Shown piece by piece: positions 36,520-49,190 of a stretch of 64,000 nucleotides of DNA; positions within the stretch are counted from its first letter, which is position 1, and each line of letters opens with the position of its first letter. A model generated the notes under the pieces. It made no database searches and was not told the DNA's origin. It worked only from the letters and a program-made list of their open reading frames with translations. The translations under genes and the position numbers were made by a program. Source of the stretch: Lates calcarifer (Eukaryota; Chordata; Actinopteri; Centropomidae); assembly GCF_001640805.2 (NCBI RefSeq), contig NC_066852.1, positions 7,362,194 through 7,426,193 on the forward strand. Reading direction: 5' to 3'.

Positions 36520-36732
36520 AGTCAAGTCAAGACAATTTTTATCTATATAGCGCCAATTCACAACAGAAGTTATCTCGAGGCACTGTACATATAGAGCAGG
36601 TCTAGACCGTACTCTTTATCTTATAAAATTTACAGAGAGACCCCCAACAGATCCCACCATGACCAAGCACTAGGCGACTGTGGCAAGGAAAAACTTCCTT
36701 TTAAGAGGCAGAAACCTCGAGCAGAACCGGAC
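36520..36732 (+). repeat. Teleost 'TATATAGCGCCAATTCA...GGCAAGGAAAAACTTCC' interspersed repeat
   Basis: Carries in order AAGTCAAGTCAAGACAATTT, ATCTATATAGCGCCAATTCA, GTTATCTCGAGGCACTGTAC, AGGTCTAGACCGTACTCT, TACAGAGAGACCCCCAACAG, CGACTGTGGCAAGGAAAAAC and TTCCTTTTAAGAGGCAGAAA then CCTCGAGCAGAACCGG. This is a strikingly well-conserved, very abundant teleost repeat of about 200 bp; the copy is close to the consensus I remember, so it is the youngest-looking interspersed repeat in the window. Family name not assigned. No coding capacity. Confidence 0.85.
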
Positions 36733-37334
36733 TGTATCCATGTATGTTTGTATTTGTGACTCTGCATAAGTGAATGTGCTTGTGTACATACATGTGTTTC
36801 CAGCATGCATCCTAACAGGAGGGAAATCAGGCCTTCTGCAGAGACGCCAGCAGAGCACAGGACTTAATGAAAAACAAACATATTCAGCATGAGCCACAAG
36901 AACCCACAACATTTACCCTGATTAAATAAACATGAGGAGCAGAGATATAGCCTGTCAGCCTGGCTTTTTTCATGTTAATCACTGAGTAAGCAGAGCCGGC
37001 AGAGTGGCCCTTTAATGGGTGCAGAAAGAAGTAAACCAACAGTGTTAGTGTTGCTGCGTTACTTAATCAGAGTGCTCAATTTTTTTGTGAAACCCTATAG
37101 AAGAATATTCCAGACACACACATCAGCTGGCAGGTCGTCTGTTGTGTGTTCAGAAGAATATGAATAAAAGGATTTCAGTGTAAAGCAAACAAAAGCAAGA
37201 TAACATGCACACAAGCCATGTGGTGACAACCTGAATAAGCAAAGCATACTGTGAAACAAGATGAAATGCAGACGGTCCTGATCAAATGAGTACAAACAAC
37301 AAGGAGGAAAATAATGCTGCGCTGAAAATGATCC

Positions 37335-37560
37335 CAGCCCAAGCAGCATTGTGGGATTGATTTCACCCTTTGAAGCTGCCCTTGTTGGCTTAAATAATTA
37401 TACCTAATTGCTGACAGATGTAAAGGCAAATGAACCATTTGCTTAAACAGGCAGAGGGATTGCTTACGGTGACTGCACTGGGTCAGAGCTTTTATTGGAT
37501 TCTGCCATTCAGTATTACTAAAGAAAATTCACTTTCTGCAGAATGGACCAATTACAACTG
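37335..37560. promoter_or_regulatory. Candidate intronic conserved noncoding element
   Basis: Low-copy block with a TCF/LEF-like CTTTGA at 37368-37373, a SOX-like CCCTTGTT just after, a homeodomain TAATTA at 37395-37400 and a MEIS/TALE-like TGACAG at 37412-37417, all within 50 bp. No reading frame explains it. Dense clustering of these site classes is what developmental enhancers look like, but short motifs occur by chance, so this is only a candidate. Confidence 0.35.
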
Positions 37561-37567
37561 ACAACTC

Positions 37568-37592
37568 AAAAAAAAAAAAAAAAAAAAAAAAA
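37568..37592. repeat. Poly-A run of about 25
   Basis: Pure A tract ending at CCCTCTC. No retroposon body with a target-site duplication was recognised to its left. Confidence 0.95.
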
Positions 37593-37599
37593 CCCTCTC

Positions 37600-40380
37600 A
37601 TGACTGGGTATACTAGGAATTATTCATCATCAACAAAAGAAGGCATTCATACAACCAGAAGTCCATTATTTCACTGAATATTACACTTCAATATGTCTGA
37701 TTTTATATTATCTGAGTTAATATCTACAGTATTTCTTATACTACTGGCTATTTTCAAATATGTCATTACTGGCTAAGACCCAGGCTAATCTCTAAGACTA
37801 TTACTGTGTATAATCAAGGCATTTTTAATTGATCAGTGTTCAATATGTGAAGCTATACGAGCTGTCAGAAACATCCCATTCACAGCTCCACTAAAGATAC
37901 TACAACCTATTTCTATTACAGACCATTAACAGTTACAATATAGACTCATCTAACTCCAGCCCCAACCACAACCACTTTTTTCAGTTTCTATTACACCATA
38001 AAATGTCTGTTTGGTGATATAGCTCTGAACAGCACTGATTTTTGCAATTTGACCGATGACTATGTGGCCTGGAGAGTGTTATAATAACAGAACAATTAAT
38101 CAACAAATATTACTTTTAAAATATATTTTCAATTAATTATGACTGTAAACAAATATATAAAAGGAAATAAATATAACAATGTGTCTTGTATTTCACTTTA
38201 TTCCAGTCTTTTAATCTTTCATATTCCTTATCCTATAGAATACATTCAATAGTGCATAGAAGCTGAGGGCAGAAAGAGCAGTGGTCACATACCGTAGGAT
38301 TATCAATATACAATGAAAATATTGCGCACTATTAATGAGGCCAAAGCTATGTTGAGTGATAAGCATGGTGCAATTCTCTTTGTATGCTTGCAAAGCCATT
38401 TCTGTTTGAGAAGTGACAGATAACAGGGGATATAAAGTATTCTGGGCAAGTATATCACAGTGTTATGTTGAGCTGCTTTAAATATTTCTATCTACAAGTT
38501 GATAAATTGCTCTTGTCCCTGAGGTGATAGCTGATAACTTAAGAGACTGTTACAGTCAACACACATCAATTTAACATAAATAACTTAAAATGAAATTTAA
38601 GCAGCCACCTCTAGTGATTTATATTTCTTACTAACACTTTCAGCCATACATAGATTAACTGGCAACATTATGAAAAAAAATGGGGAGTACCATATCTGAT
38701 GCATCACCAACAAAAACATACGGAAGAGTACAAGTGTACAATAAATTCCACACGGCAATTTACATCCTGCAATGTGCTGTGTCCAGTCAAACATGTTCAA
38801 GAAATAAGCATGCTGTGGCCATGTTTGCGACCAGATTTAGGAGACAGACAGCAGCACTGGCACCCTCATGTGCATGCCAAAAAGCACAGAACATAGAAGA
38901 AATACTACTCACAATACTGCTTGTTTTCAACCAACTACAAATTGACAAGCTTTCCACACAGTGACAGAAAATCTGCTCAGCGCAAAAACTGAATTTGGTA
39001 GAAGTGAAACAGCGGAGACTGATTCACTTCAAAACTTGAGTAGAAGCTTCTGAGAGGGAAGCCAAGGGTCTTAAGAGCTGGAAGGAGGATGATGAAGAGC
39101 TGCAAGCAAGAAACAAGTGGCATTCACAATCAAGTGAGGGTAGCACATAATGAAAGCTGTAGTGGTGGTATGCAGAGAGCAGTAGCAGAATGGGCGCTGC
39201 TATTACCTTGACTGCGCCCTGCTTTAACCGGGGGTCAATAATTATACAATTAATATGATTAACTGTGCTTTAAATAACTTGAATTTCAAATATGAAATGT
39301 AAATGACACATTGAAAACGCTTTATAACATGAACTCTACATATACATATGACCCAGAGATTTGACAAGAAAATATGAACTCAAGGTCCTTCTGAATTGGA
39401 GCTCCCAATGTGCTTGATCGATTTTAACAGCATCTCAGGGTTTATGTCAGTGGATGGAGGTTGTTCAGATGTTACTTGCTATTTTTTCCATATGCAAGAC
39501 AGAGACATACAAGACATGCAAGATAATGAAATAATTACACAGAGAGTGAATTGCTATTTAAAATAGTGATCTAACTTGTCCATTGAACTGTTCCATTTTA
39601 ATTTCTGAGCCCCTGGAGCTGTCTGATCAATCAATAGAAAATTGTCAGAAAGATTTGTGTGCTTGTGTGTGCTGGGGTAGCATGACTAAAACCAGAAGAG
39701 GCACAAGCTTTATTCATTCCCATGGATTTAGACCCAAGTGAAAGCCCTGTTGAAGCATATCGAGATGATTTTATTGTTGTAAAACTAATACAACAGTAAA
39801 TCCTCCTCGTGAAGGAGGGTGTACCTAATAAACTGCCAACTAAGTGTACATTAAATATAGCTCAGAAATGACCAGAAAAGTTCAATAAATAAGACATAAT
39901 ACCCAAGTCATAAACAGTGTATTAATAGAAAACATCAACTTCCTCATATAGAGTGGGTAAAAAGGCAGATTCTGACTTCTGTCCTCTCTCAAGTTTACCA
40001 AGCCCAATTTCTGTTCATTGCTGCGTAAAAAAACGTTGTTTTCTGTGTTTTCTGTGTGCACTGGAGCCAAAACAACCACCGCAGAAGGAAAAACGGCCCT
40101 CTCCTGGGATTTGAGGAGAAGGGAAACAGAAATGCTTGATTTCGCTCAGACTGTGGCTTGGTAGCAACAGCTCTCACTCCCTCTTATTTCTCTCTTTTCC
40201 CCTCCACCTCTATGATTCACAGCAGAAAATTGACTCAGGGATGGAGTGAATAGTGGGTGATGCTCCTGCTCGCTGCCAAAACCAGACTGCTGCCGGGCAG
40301 TGAAGCAGTGGTTTTTAGAAAGAGAAACTTACAGGAGTTGGCTTAATTTGCTCCTTTTTTCTCGCCATACTACATTGGTG
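37600..40380. other. Intronic sequence, mostly featureless
   Basis: AT-rich. The only repeat-like item is a fragment at 39818-39850. Frames at 38597-38964 are short and overlap on both strands. Confidence 0.45.
39818..39850 (+). repeat. Terminal fragment of a DNA-transposon-like repeat ('GGTGTACCTAATAAACTG')
   Basis: GGTGTACCTAATAAACTGCC followed by AACTAAGTGTAC resembles the end motif 'ggtgtacctaataaagtggccactgagtgta' found at the termini of a dispersed vertebrate/fish repeat. Only the end is present. Confidence 0.5.
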
Positions 40381-40384
40381 TTCA

Positions 40385-40620
40385 TTTAATGGCGCCTGAA
40401 CAAAAGAGGCCCCCTCCATGGGCTCTCAAGCCAAGAAATGGTTGTTAGATTAGCCCAGCAGGCTTGCACAATAGGCTCCTGCCTCAACTACTGTAACAGT
40501 CACGTCTTCATGCTTAGACAACCAAGCAGGAGGCAATTAATTCTCTTAATATGATCACACCTTTGGTTACATTGAAATATTTGCTTTAATCCATACAGAG
40601 GTGATACTGAAAATTGAGCA
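40385..40620. promoter_or_regulatory. Candidate intronic conserved noncoding element
   Basis: Low-copy, GC-balanced block with ATTTAATGGCGCCTG, AGGAGGCAATTAATTCTC, TTAATATGATCACACC and CTTTGGTTAC words. No frame, no repeat similarity. The mix of homeodomain-type and TCF-like words at this density suggests a regulatory element; conservation untested. Confidence 0.3.
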
Positions 40621-42119
40621 CATGGCCACTTTGAGAGAGTCAACATGCAGACAAAGACTATGGCTAAACCCCCATGGCTTTGTATTCCCTGCTATCATTC
40701 CTCCACTCTCCAGACCAATGACGTGATGTTTCTTTTGGGACGCTGTGGCTTCAGACAGAGTGGTGCAGGTTGCTTAGCAACTGGGTACAGAAAGAAGATG
40801 ATTAAATTGCTCTGATGCTCATTCAGTCCTTCGTTATGTATCGGAGAACTTGTTGCTCCAACCTGCAGTGAATAGGAATCTTTCCTCAGATGAACTTGGG
40901 TGTCCCAAAAGTGCAGCTCAGCATCAAAAAGGTAGTGATGGTATATCAGGTCATTCAAAAAATTCATGCAACAACAATAATGAATGAAAATGTCGAATGA
41001 GTGACTGAAGGGATTTGAGGCAATGAGAGCGCTGCAAAATCCCACTTGCCAACTCTTGTGAAAGTCAAATAGAACTTAATTTATTCATCACTCAAAACAT
41101 TTTAATCTCTATTCAACTTCTGTACTGCACATTTCATGCTACATTTACAGTCTTGAGGTTATCTGAGGTGAAAATTTCACTTTACCATGCCACACCTCAC
41201 TTCCTCCCAGGATGAAAATGGAGCTACATGTGTATAGTTCTTTCCATTAAGGAAGTGCATTGCACAAACACAGCTGACCTCATCTCAGTTAACATTAAGT
41301 TAAATCGATGGAGCACACTCTGTTTGTGCATGCAGAGCTCTATTTCTTACCCCTATAAAGACTGTGAGCAGAGGCTGCTGCTCACCAGAGAGTCAACACC
41401 TGCACTATTTATAGCCAATGGACATTAAAGCTAACAGTGTAACAAGAGACCACAGACTTGCCCCTCCACTGGTAATTAGAAACCCAGTGAAAGCTCACCA
41501 TCTCCACAATGGAACAGAAAGACAGTGCCAGAAAAGACACTGGGGATGAGCCAGAAAACACTTCCAGACCTCCTCAGCTAGTTTCACGTTGCAGATCTTT
41601 TATGAGTCAAGTGAAATCCACACACTTCTTTGAATTTAGAGTTGTTGCTATGCTGTAGCTAAGCTTGTGTAATGATTACTGTTTCCATGCGAAAATACAT
41701 TTAAGTTCTCAACTGACTAATGCAGCCCATTGTTGCACTTACTGTAAGCCATGTGTGAAGAATACTTGGCAAGGCATTTCTAACAATAAGCTCTACTATT
41801 TTCTACAGCTTACTATGCAATAAAAAGAAAAACTAATTAAGACCATGTTGAGGTAGTCGACGCAGTACACTGCTGATTACAGCTGCAGTTTGGGCACTGA
41901 CAGATTTTCAAGATCAGCATTACTGTTGAATGGACAGTCAGCAAAGTGAGGGTTTTGGACCTGAACACTAAATGCACATTTTTGAATTGGTAAATAATGT
42001 GTACAGTCACTTTCTTTACACTAGGAACTGAGCCCATTCTATATTGTCCTTTACATTACAACAGGAGTTATTTTTCTTTTCCAGAGAAAATCCATCAATT
42101 CTATCCACTTTACCATCCT

Positions 42120-42145
42120 AAAAAAAAAAAAAAAGAAAAAAAAAA
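42120..42145. repeat. A-rich tract
   Basis: About 15 A, one G, about 10 A. Confidence 0.9.
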
Positions 42146-43968
42146 GTATGACCTCCTGGTTTACTAAGTCAAAGTACTACAAGGCAATGTAACGCTAAGC
42201 TAAGCTAGCAGTTCAAATGATCACCTTGGCTGTGAGTGTGGGAACTGAGGTCACTGGTCTCAATATCAGCCAGTAAAAAAACAAGACGTTTAGGGTCATG
42301 CAAGTGAAAAACAAGCTGTTGCCAAACAGTCTGAATGTTAAAACATAGTTAAATGTATAACTACACTTATTTATAAGAATTCTAAATGACTGCCAGATGA
42401 AGTATCTAGGTATTAAAATGGCTGAAAATGGTTGAAATGTGTTGGTGGAGAAAGCAATGTGGAAAGCTGGACCAACAGTCTGACAGAGCTATAAGAGGGA
42501 TCAGAGTGTTGGTGGTCATGGGGTAATGGCAGGGGCCAGGTGGAGGGGCTAAATTTGAGTTTGGATGCATTTTTTGAATTTGTGAAGGGTGTGTGTTCAG
42601 GAAAAAACATAGGCGTCAAGTTCCTCTTTTAAGATGTTGAATTTTGAATTAGACAAATATGAAAAAAAGGTTTATGCCTTTCTATCATTTGGGTTATTAT
42701 CTTATCTAAAAGAGACAAAAAACAGCCAATTAAGTTAGAGTTGACTAAAAAGAGCTTTAGTTTTGCGGATGTGTTGTAGCAGTAGGATTTCAGACACTGT
42801 GCCACCTTACCTACTTTACCATGCCGAAATACACATACAGCCACAGTATATTCCATGTTCCATGTTGCTATGTGCAGGAGGTCCACTGATTCTACAGAGC
42901 TCTCCCTCCAAAAGGACATCAGGATGCTGATTCAAGGATTAGAGACAAATTCTGTCATGTACCTGCTACCTGTTTTTTAGTCTTCACTTGTCAAGAAGAC
43001 TGTGCTTGTCTTTAGAATACACTGCCCCACACACACATATTGTGCATTTATGTGTTAGGATTATGTGGACAGACTGAATGTGACAATCTTGTTTATGATC
43101 TGGTAAAGAGATCCAAGGTCAAACTGGTTATAAATGAAACTAGCATGTACAATACTTGTCACCACTGCTGGAGAAGTCTGTAGCAATCAGCTGCTTGGCA
43201 CCTGACTGTACGTGACTCATGTCTGACTGTAAAACTCAGACATCAAGTGCACTTGAACGCACACGCAGAGAGAAATTTGCCAGAGGTACAGTTTTTTTTA
43301 ATTGATTTTCTCAATTAACCTCACATGGTTACTTTAATTAAATTCTATTCTGGACTGGCTGCATTAAAGCCTTTTAAATTATCATCCTGCTGTACTCCTG
43401 ATGCCATACTTCATTTTTCCTTTATCAACTATATTAAATATAATCGAGCAGCAAATCATGAAACAGACCATGTGAAAATTCCTACACTGACTGTCTCTCA
43501 CTAACCATCTGTGTAAACATGAACTCAGTTAAGAAAAGAATGAGGCTCAAACAATTTTATTACTAACAATTAAACTAGCTGTGAAAATAGAATATGGCAA
43601 CATTGTCACTGATGGGTTTCTTACACCAAAGGTGTAGTAAAAAATCTGTTTTATAACAGCAGTACAGAGTGGGAGGCTTCTGAAAAAAGCACCTGTCTGA
43701 CTGTGAGCCAGATGTAACGGGAAGGTACTCAGGGATATACAAACAAGCAATAAGAACATTTATTGGAAGCATCTGGTGATCTAAGACTGATAATAATATG
43801 CTTCATCTTTTGCGTTGAGAAGGTGCCAAAGCAATTAGGAGTGTGTATCATTCAGTTTGTACACAGCTCAACTGAAGTGCCTTCATTTCCACATTAAGTG
43901 ACAAGCTCCTTGATTTATCATTGCAGTGTTTGTGTGTTGGCCACTGATGGTATTTTCTACACTTCCTA

Positions 43969-43971
<3 letters not shown>

Positions 43972-44003
<32 letters not shown>
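43972..44003. repeat. (TA)16 microsatellite
   Basis: Uninterrupted alternating TA; the Tyr-Ile frames across it are artefacts. Confidence 0.95.
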
Positions 44004-44006
<3 letters not shown>

Positions 44007-46087
44007 GAGTGTGTTACGCCTTTAAACAAAACAGCAACAAGTAATTTCAACATCAATGCAGCCATCTCAAACATAATTTCTTTGATCCACTCTAGCCCAC
44101 ACACATATACTGGTGAAACAACTCCCATCTCTTCTACCAGTCTCTTCCTGAAGTCTAGATCTGAAAGGGTAGCATTTACTGTCTGCTTTGTTATTTCTCA
44201 ATGATGGCTGAAGGCCATAATCTGACAACCTTCAACTTTCTCCTTCTCCATATGATAAGTTGGTCTGAAATTTACAGCCCTTCCACAGACCATCTGTCTG
44301 CTTTCACACCTTCTTCACAGACTTCAACACTTCTAAAATGTGAAGAAGCCTAGTCACTGATCTTCTGCTCCCAAAGCACAGGTAAACAAGAGATGGAGAA
44401 AGACAAAACTACATTTCTTTTTTAATGAACATGAGGAAACCCTGGTCAGTTTTCTGTGCTAAGGTCTGGTTCTGGATTATCTTAGTAACTTTGGTTGCTC
44501 CTGGGGGTGCAGACAGTGCATGTTAGTGTTTTGTACCTATTTTTTCTGACTTTTGCCATCACAAAAACCAGAACGATGAAAATGGTGTAATTTAGCTTTT
44601 GTTGTGCCCACTTTCCACCTCTTTTGGTGAGCTCCCTGAATGCCTTTCAGCCTCCAGTAGAGAGCATGTCTTAAAAATATCCAAGCATTTTTAGCTGTAG
44701 GTGGACAAAGCAATAACAGCAATACAGATATTCTATGTCAGTGCATTTCTCTGTGTCAGTGCTGAATGTCACTGTGAAATTAATAGCCTGACAGGCTGTT
44801 GCTCTGGCAAACTGCTCATGGATGTATTCAAATGCTGAAATCTTTTTTCTTCTGTTAAACAAAATTTTAGCTTTAGCGGTGTGTCAGTGTGATGCCACAC
44901 CATCTAAATTCATCCAGTTATCCATCACAGGAGAGCAAAAATGAACCCTAAAAGAACCAGAAAATATGTATAGATCTAAGTAAGCCACATCACCATGGAT
45001 CATCACTCATGGATCTCTGCAGGGCCTACTAGGCTCAGGCCTATGGACCCAATGGGTGAGGGGGGCCTAAAGCCCTTGAAATGATAATTTTGCGTTGGAA
45101 ACAGCACATTTTGTTTCTCCAGATATTTTGACAAGTTTATGTAGATTTTTTTCTCTCATGATTGAACAATGGAAACTTAGGCAAAGATGGAATGGCTTTT
45201 TCCCCCCTTACGTGACAGAAAAACCTGAATTTTGTGAAAGGCATTTGGATCAGGGAATCTGGAGCACAATTCTTTCCCTACAAAGTGATGTGATGTGAAA
45301 AAAACAATGACCCAACACAATTACCAGCATTTTATTTCCTTAATAAAGTACATTTTTTTCAAACACCTAATTACCATCAGGTGTCTGCAAGATTCCAACA
45401 GAATCACTGCACAGCAGCTGTTAACCAAGGCTTACAAGTGCAAAATGATTATACAATGGATTAACACTATGCTTGCAAATTACTATGATGATCCACCTTA
45501 ACTGCTTGGTATTCACCACCTACACTTTTCTGTCCACTCCTCTGACTCCTTCCAAATTAATCCTAATAACTGTTGCGTCCCAATGTGGCAAAAAGGATTA
45601 TAAAGAGGACATCGAGATCAATTTGAGGTTGTTCATGTAAGGCTACATTATTAAAGTTTTTTTCATTCAAAGTGTGAGCAGGTGAAAATAAGTTATGTAT
45701 CAAAGGAAGGTAACATCAGGATGTCTCGACCTTGGTGTGCCTCTGACAAAATATGCAACCAAAAGTGCTTTGCTTGTATCTATTTCTGCTGAAACATATT
45801 ACTCTCCTTCCTGGTTCTGTCTTTGAACTGACTTGACAGCAGGCTGTTATTGTGTACTGTGATCACTTAACTATATTTGTTAAAAGGGAACTCCACTGAT
45901 TTCACATGCAGGGATCAGTTTCCTCCTGTGTTATGAATTTGGGACATGGAGATAGAAAGGAATGGGGCATGTTAAGGCATGGGCATTCAGCAAGCAAACT
46001 ATTTTGTTGCCAAGCAGGGACAAAATAGCAGAAAATTAAGGATCCAATGTTTTTGGAGCATGCTTGCTTTTTTGCAAATAAGCATTA

Positions 46088-46208
46088 AACCACTCTCATC
46101 TCTTCATGGTAAATAAAATACCACAGCCAGAGGTAAACTGGGCTTAGCATAAAGACTGAAGACAGGGAGAAATAGTCAACAACTGGCCATGTCCAAAGAT
46201 GAAAAAAC
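46088..46208 (+). repeat. Teleost 'AAGACTGGAAACAGG...GTCCAAAGGTAAAAAA' interspersed repeat, decayed
   Basis: CTCTCATCTCTTCATGG, CTTAGCATAAAGACTGAAGA then CAGGGAGAAATAG, and CTGGCCATGTCCAAAGATGA then AAAAAAC follow the order of a very common teleost repeat. The copy is clearly degenerate. The minus-strand frame over it is not a gene. Confidence 0.65.
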
Positions 46209-47564
46209 AGGTGTGTGATGAGTGTGACACAAGAGTTGTGGTTTAATGGAGGATGTATCCCTTGTGAATCCCAACGTAATGGAAGAGTAATGCTTAAGTG
46301 CCCATTCAGTGATTCAAAACTGTAACTAGCTGACATTAGTATATTTGAATTGACAAATGTTGATTAGAAAATATTAACCTATTTCACTGTAAGACAGCAC
46401 CTTGATATTTTCTTCTTCATCTTTGTCGGAGATGAACCAAGGGCCACATTTCCTGTTAAACTAGCAGTTGTTCAAAAGGCTCTTGTTTCAAAATAGCCAG
46501 TCAGATTCAGCTCATTGTAAAGCTATTCAAATTCAGTAACAGGCTAATCTATTTAAGCTTTCTGCCAATACTGTTCTTTTTTGTACACCATGAAACCCCC
46601 TCTACTGTGTTGACTTTATGTAATGGCAGCAGAATGCAGTGAACAGGTAATATGTTGGGAGTGTATATTACTCCAAAGTGGTTAGTCCTACTGTTAACCT
46701 TGTAGTAACACCAGATAAATAGTCCAAATTGCCATTTTTGTTGTTTTACGCACTTGCAGCAGATTAATTTTCAGATATTCTGGAGACAGTTTGAAATGTC
46801 TGTAGTTCTTTTCACCAAGTGAGAGATACTGTCAGTCAGTATTCCTGATCTCTCCGACTTGGAATTACAACTTGGAGGCTGACGTGAACATAAACAATAT
46901 GATGTGAAAACAGCAAAATTAATATCCCTGATGGGAGCATGGATGGGGCATGGAGTTCCTCTTTTGGAGGCAGAGCTTAACAGTTTGTTTTCTCACTGTC
47001 CTCTTTCTGGCTCATTAGGAAAGCCTGTGACATGTGACAACACCCTAACCCTAAAAGTAAGATAAGAAGCTTATCCTCCATATGATACCAGCATGATGGG
47101 GGCCATGGGGGCTTAAGTACATGGTTGGTTTAGACAAATACACAAGAATCCTGCTGGTAATACTATAAATGTGACTACACATCCTGAATATATTGTCGTG
47201 TTAACTTAAATACTACAGGACTTTGCACAACATTAACAGAAGCATCATTTAGCTCTTTAAGTCATATTAAACACACTTTGTGCCTTTAAGGTTCACATAA
47301 GGCTGCTTTCAGGTGTGCCTTGAGGCTCAGTCTGCTCACTCACTCTCACTTAAGCACTGCTAAGGTTAACAGATGTGAATATTAGTAAACAGTCTGTATA
47401 ATTACAGTATGTTATCTCAGTTAGCCACTGTGTTCCAGGCCCTGGGGAGTGCATTCAGGCTAAGCCTTCTTTCCTTCATCATCACAATCCAACAGAATGC
47501 AACAACCAGAGCACAAGATGTATCCTGCTGAACATTGACAAATAGACTGACAGATAGAAATATG

Positions 47565-47935
47565 CCACAATTAAGTGCTTAATCCATTCCACACCACTTA
47601 GCTTTCATTAAATCTAAATCAAAACACTCAGCGCTGCTTTAATAAGGAGCAAAGCTGAGCAACTGCTGAAAAATCTCGACAGACTGAAGCGTCTGTGTTA
47701 AGCATGGGGATTAATATTCCCAGACAACAGGTACAAAAAAAGTTACTTTTTAATTAGCCTAGGTAATGAAATACTGCAGATGAGGAAAATATCTTTATAC
47801 TCCTGCCCTGGTTCTTTATTAGATGGCACACTTTACACTGTCCCTGCCATTAATCAGCCAAATCAATTATTTTGACAGGTTTTGCAGAGTCAGGAAAGTG
47901 TATAATATTTATATCTACACTAACGGCAGCCACAG
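47565..47935. promoter_or_regulatory. Candidate intronic conserved noncoding element
   Basis: Long low-copy block with TTAAGTGCTTAATCC, GGGGATTAATATTCCC (near-palindromic), TAATTA at 47751-47756, CATTAATCAGCCAAATCAAT and a MEIS/TALE-like TGACAG at 47873-47878. No reading frame or repeat match. Its uniform non-repetitive texture over about 370 bp is unlike the flanks. Inference, no alignment available. Confidence 0.35.
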
Positions 47936-48506
47936 TCTGGGAGAAGATCCAGAAATACAGTGAGAAAGGCCAAGTGTGTGAGAGAGATGAAAAGACGACA
48001 AAAAGAACAAAGACAGAGATGGCCCGGTTATGGTAGACTCAGAGGAATGCTATCCCTTTTTCTCTCAAGGCTATTTGGTATGAAGTTTAACATACCATAT
48101 TGTATCACCACCATAAAAACAAGTCTTCAACTTGATTTGGACATGAAGTGACTGTATAGATCTCTGCTGGATAAAAGATGCACTTCAGCTCATCTTCCAC
48201 AGACCTGCACAGACAGATAGCTTGATGGAGCCTAGTGGTAATTGCCTTAGTGTCGAGTCCTCATACCCTCATGGCCATCCTGTGGAGGAAATCACATTTC
48301 TTAACTGTGCTGACATTTCAAATGCTTTAGTACAACATCATCTAGCACACTATAAAACATTCTCAGAGGAAACATGAAACATCCAATTACTGAACGGCAA
48401 TAGCAAACAGCAGAAATTAAAGAAAAATGTAGCACAATTGCTTTTATCTTCAGTAGTCTCATATTGGCTTTATCTTTAACTTGAGCAGACCACAGAGAAT
48501 TATTGT

Positions 48507-48553
48507 GGGGTGGGGAGTGTGTGTGTGGGTGTGTGTGTGTGTGTGTGGGGGGG
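48507..48553. repeat. G-rich TG/GGGG simple repeat
   Basis: GGGGTGGGG followed by TG units with a GGG interruption and a final run of seven G. It has four or more G-runs, so the plus strand could in principle form a G-quadruplex. Confidence 0.85.
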
Positions 48554-48649
48554 CACTACTCACAAACCACTCAAAGTGCTGCGTGCACTAACCATAGTCT
48601 TCCCTCTGGCTCTACCATGCATGCCTGGCTGCTTGATTTAGCTCAAAAC

Positions 48650-49190
48650 ACTAATGTTCATGGGAGTGCGCTCACAGGATAAAGCAAGCTGAGCAGGGCC
48701 AAGGAAATGACAGCTTTTACAGCTTGCAAGAAACTGCTGGAAAATGCACTACAGGCCTGACATACAGTACACTGGCAGGAAATATGGGTTTTGCCGCTTT
48801 TTACGACCAATATCCTGTGGGTTATGCCTCTGCGTCTGCAGGGAAGTGGAATCTGAGACGTTTTAAGGAGCTGTCACTCTGTGGCATTTGCACATCCTAG
48901 ACTGCCCTGCAGCAGTACTATCTCTCTGTGGCGGGCATGTCCCTTGGGAGGATAGGCTGTGCAACCAAAGCACAGCAGGGCTCTGTGACCTCAATGACAG
49001 TCCATTCTGCCCCTCCACCTATCTGTCAAGCTTCCCCCAGGTGACTGCTAAACAGAGATGACAGCTTTCACCACCAATGAGAGGCAATAAAAGCGACAAT
49101 GTGTCAGCCTGGGATAAACTTGCCTCCACTACAGTTAGAGGTTGTTAAATTATCAAAGCAATTGCATGCAGCTGATGATGTCAGTGCTTT
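48650..49190. promoter_or_regulatory. Candidate regulatory block with a repeated ATGACAGCTTT word
   Basis: ATGACAGCTTT occurs at 48707-48717 and again at 49058-49068, each containing a MEIS/TGIF-like TGACAG. Nearby are ATCTGTCAAGC, AATGAGAGGCAATAAAAGCG and TTATCAAAGC. Low-copy, no frame. Candidate enhancer only. Confidence 0.3.

Larger units (their letters stand above)
41050..45880. other. Intronic sequence, mostly featureless apart from simple repeats
   Basis: Includes an A-rich tract (42120-42145) and a TA microsatellite (43972-44003). A segment near 45010-45070 with GGGCCTACTAGGCTCAGGCC may be old repeat material of unknown family. No exon seen. Confidence 0.45.

Noticed and set aside
47040..47060. 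Telomere-like CCCTAACCCTAA
   Set aside because: Only two units; far too short to be an interstitial telomeric array.
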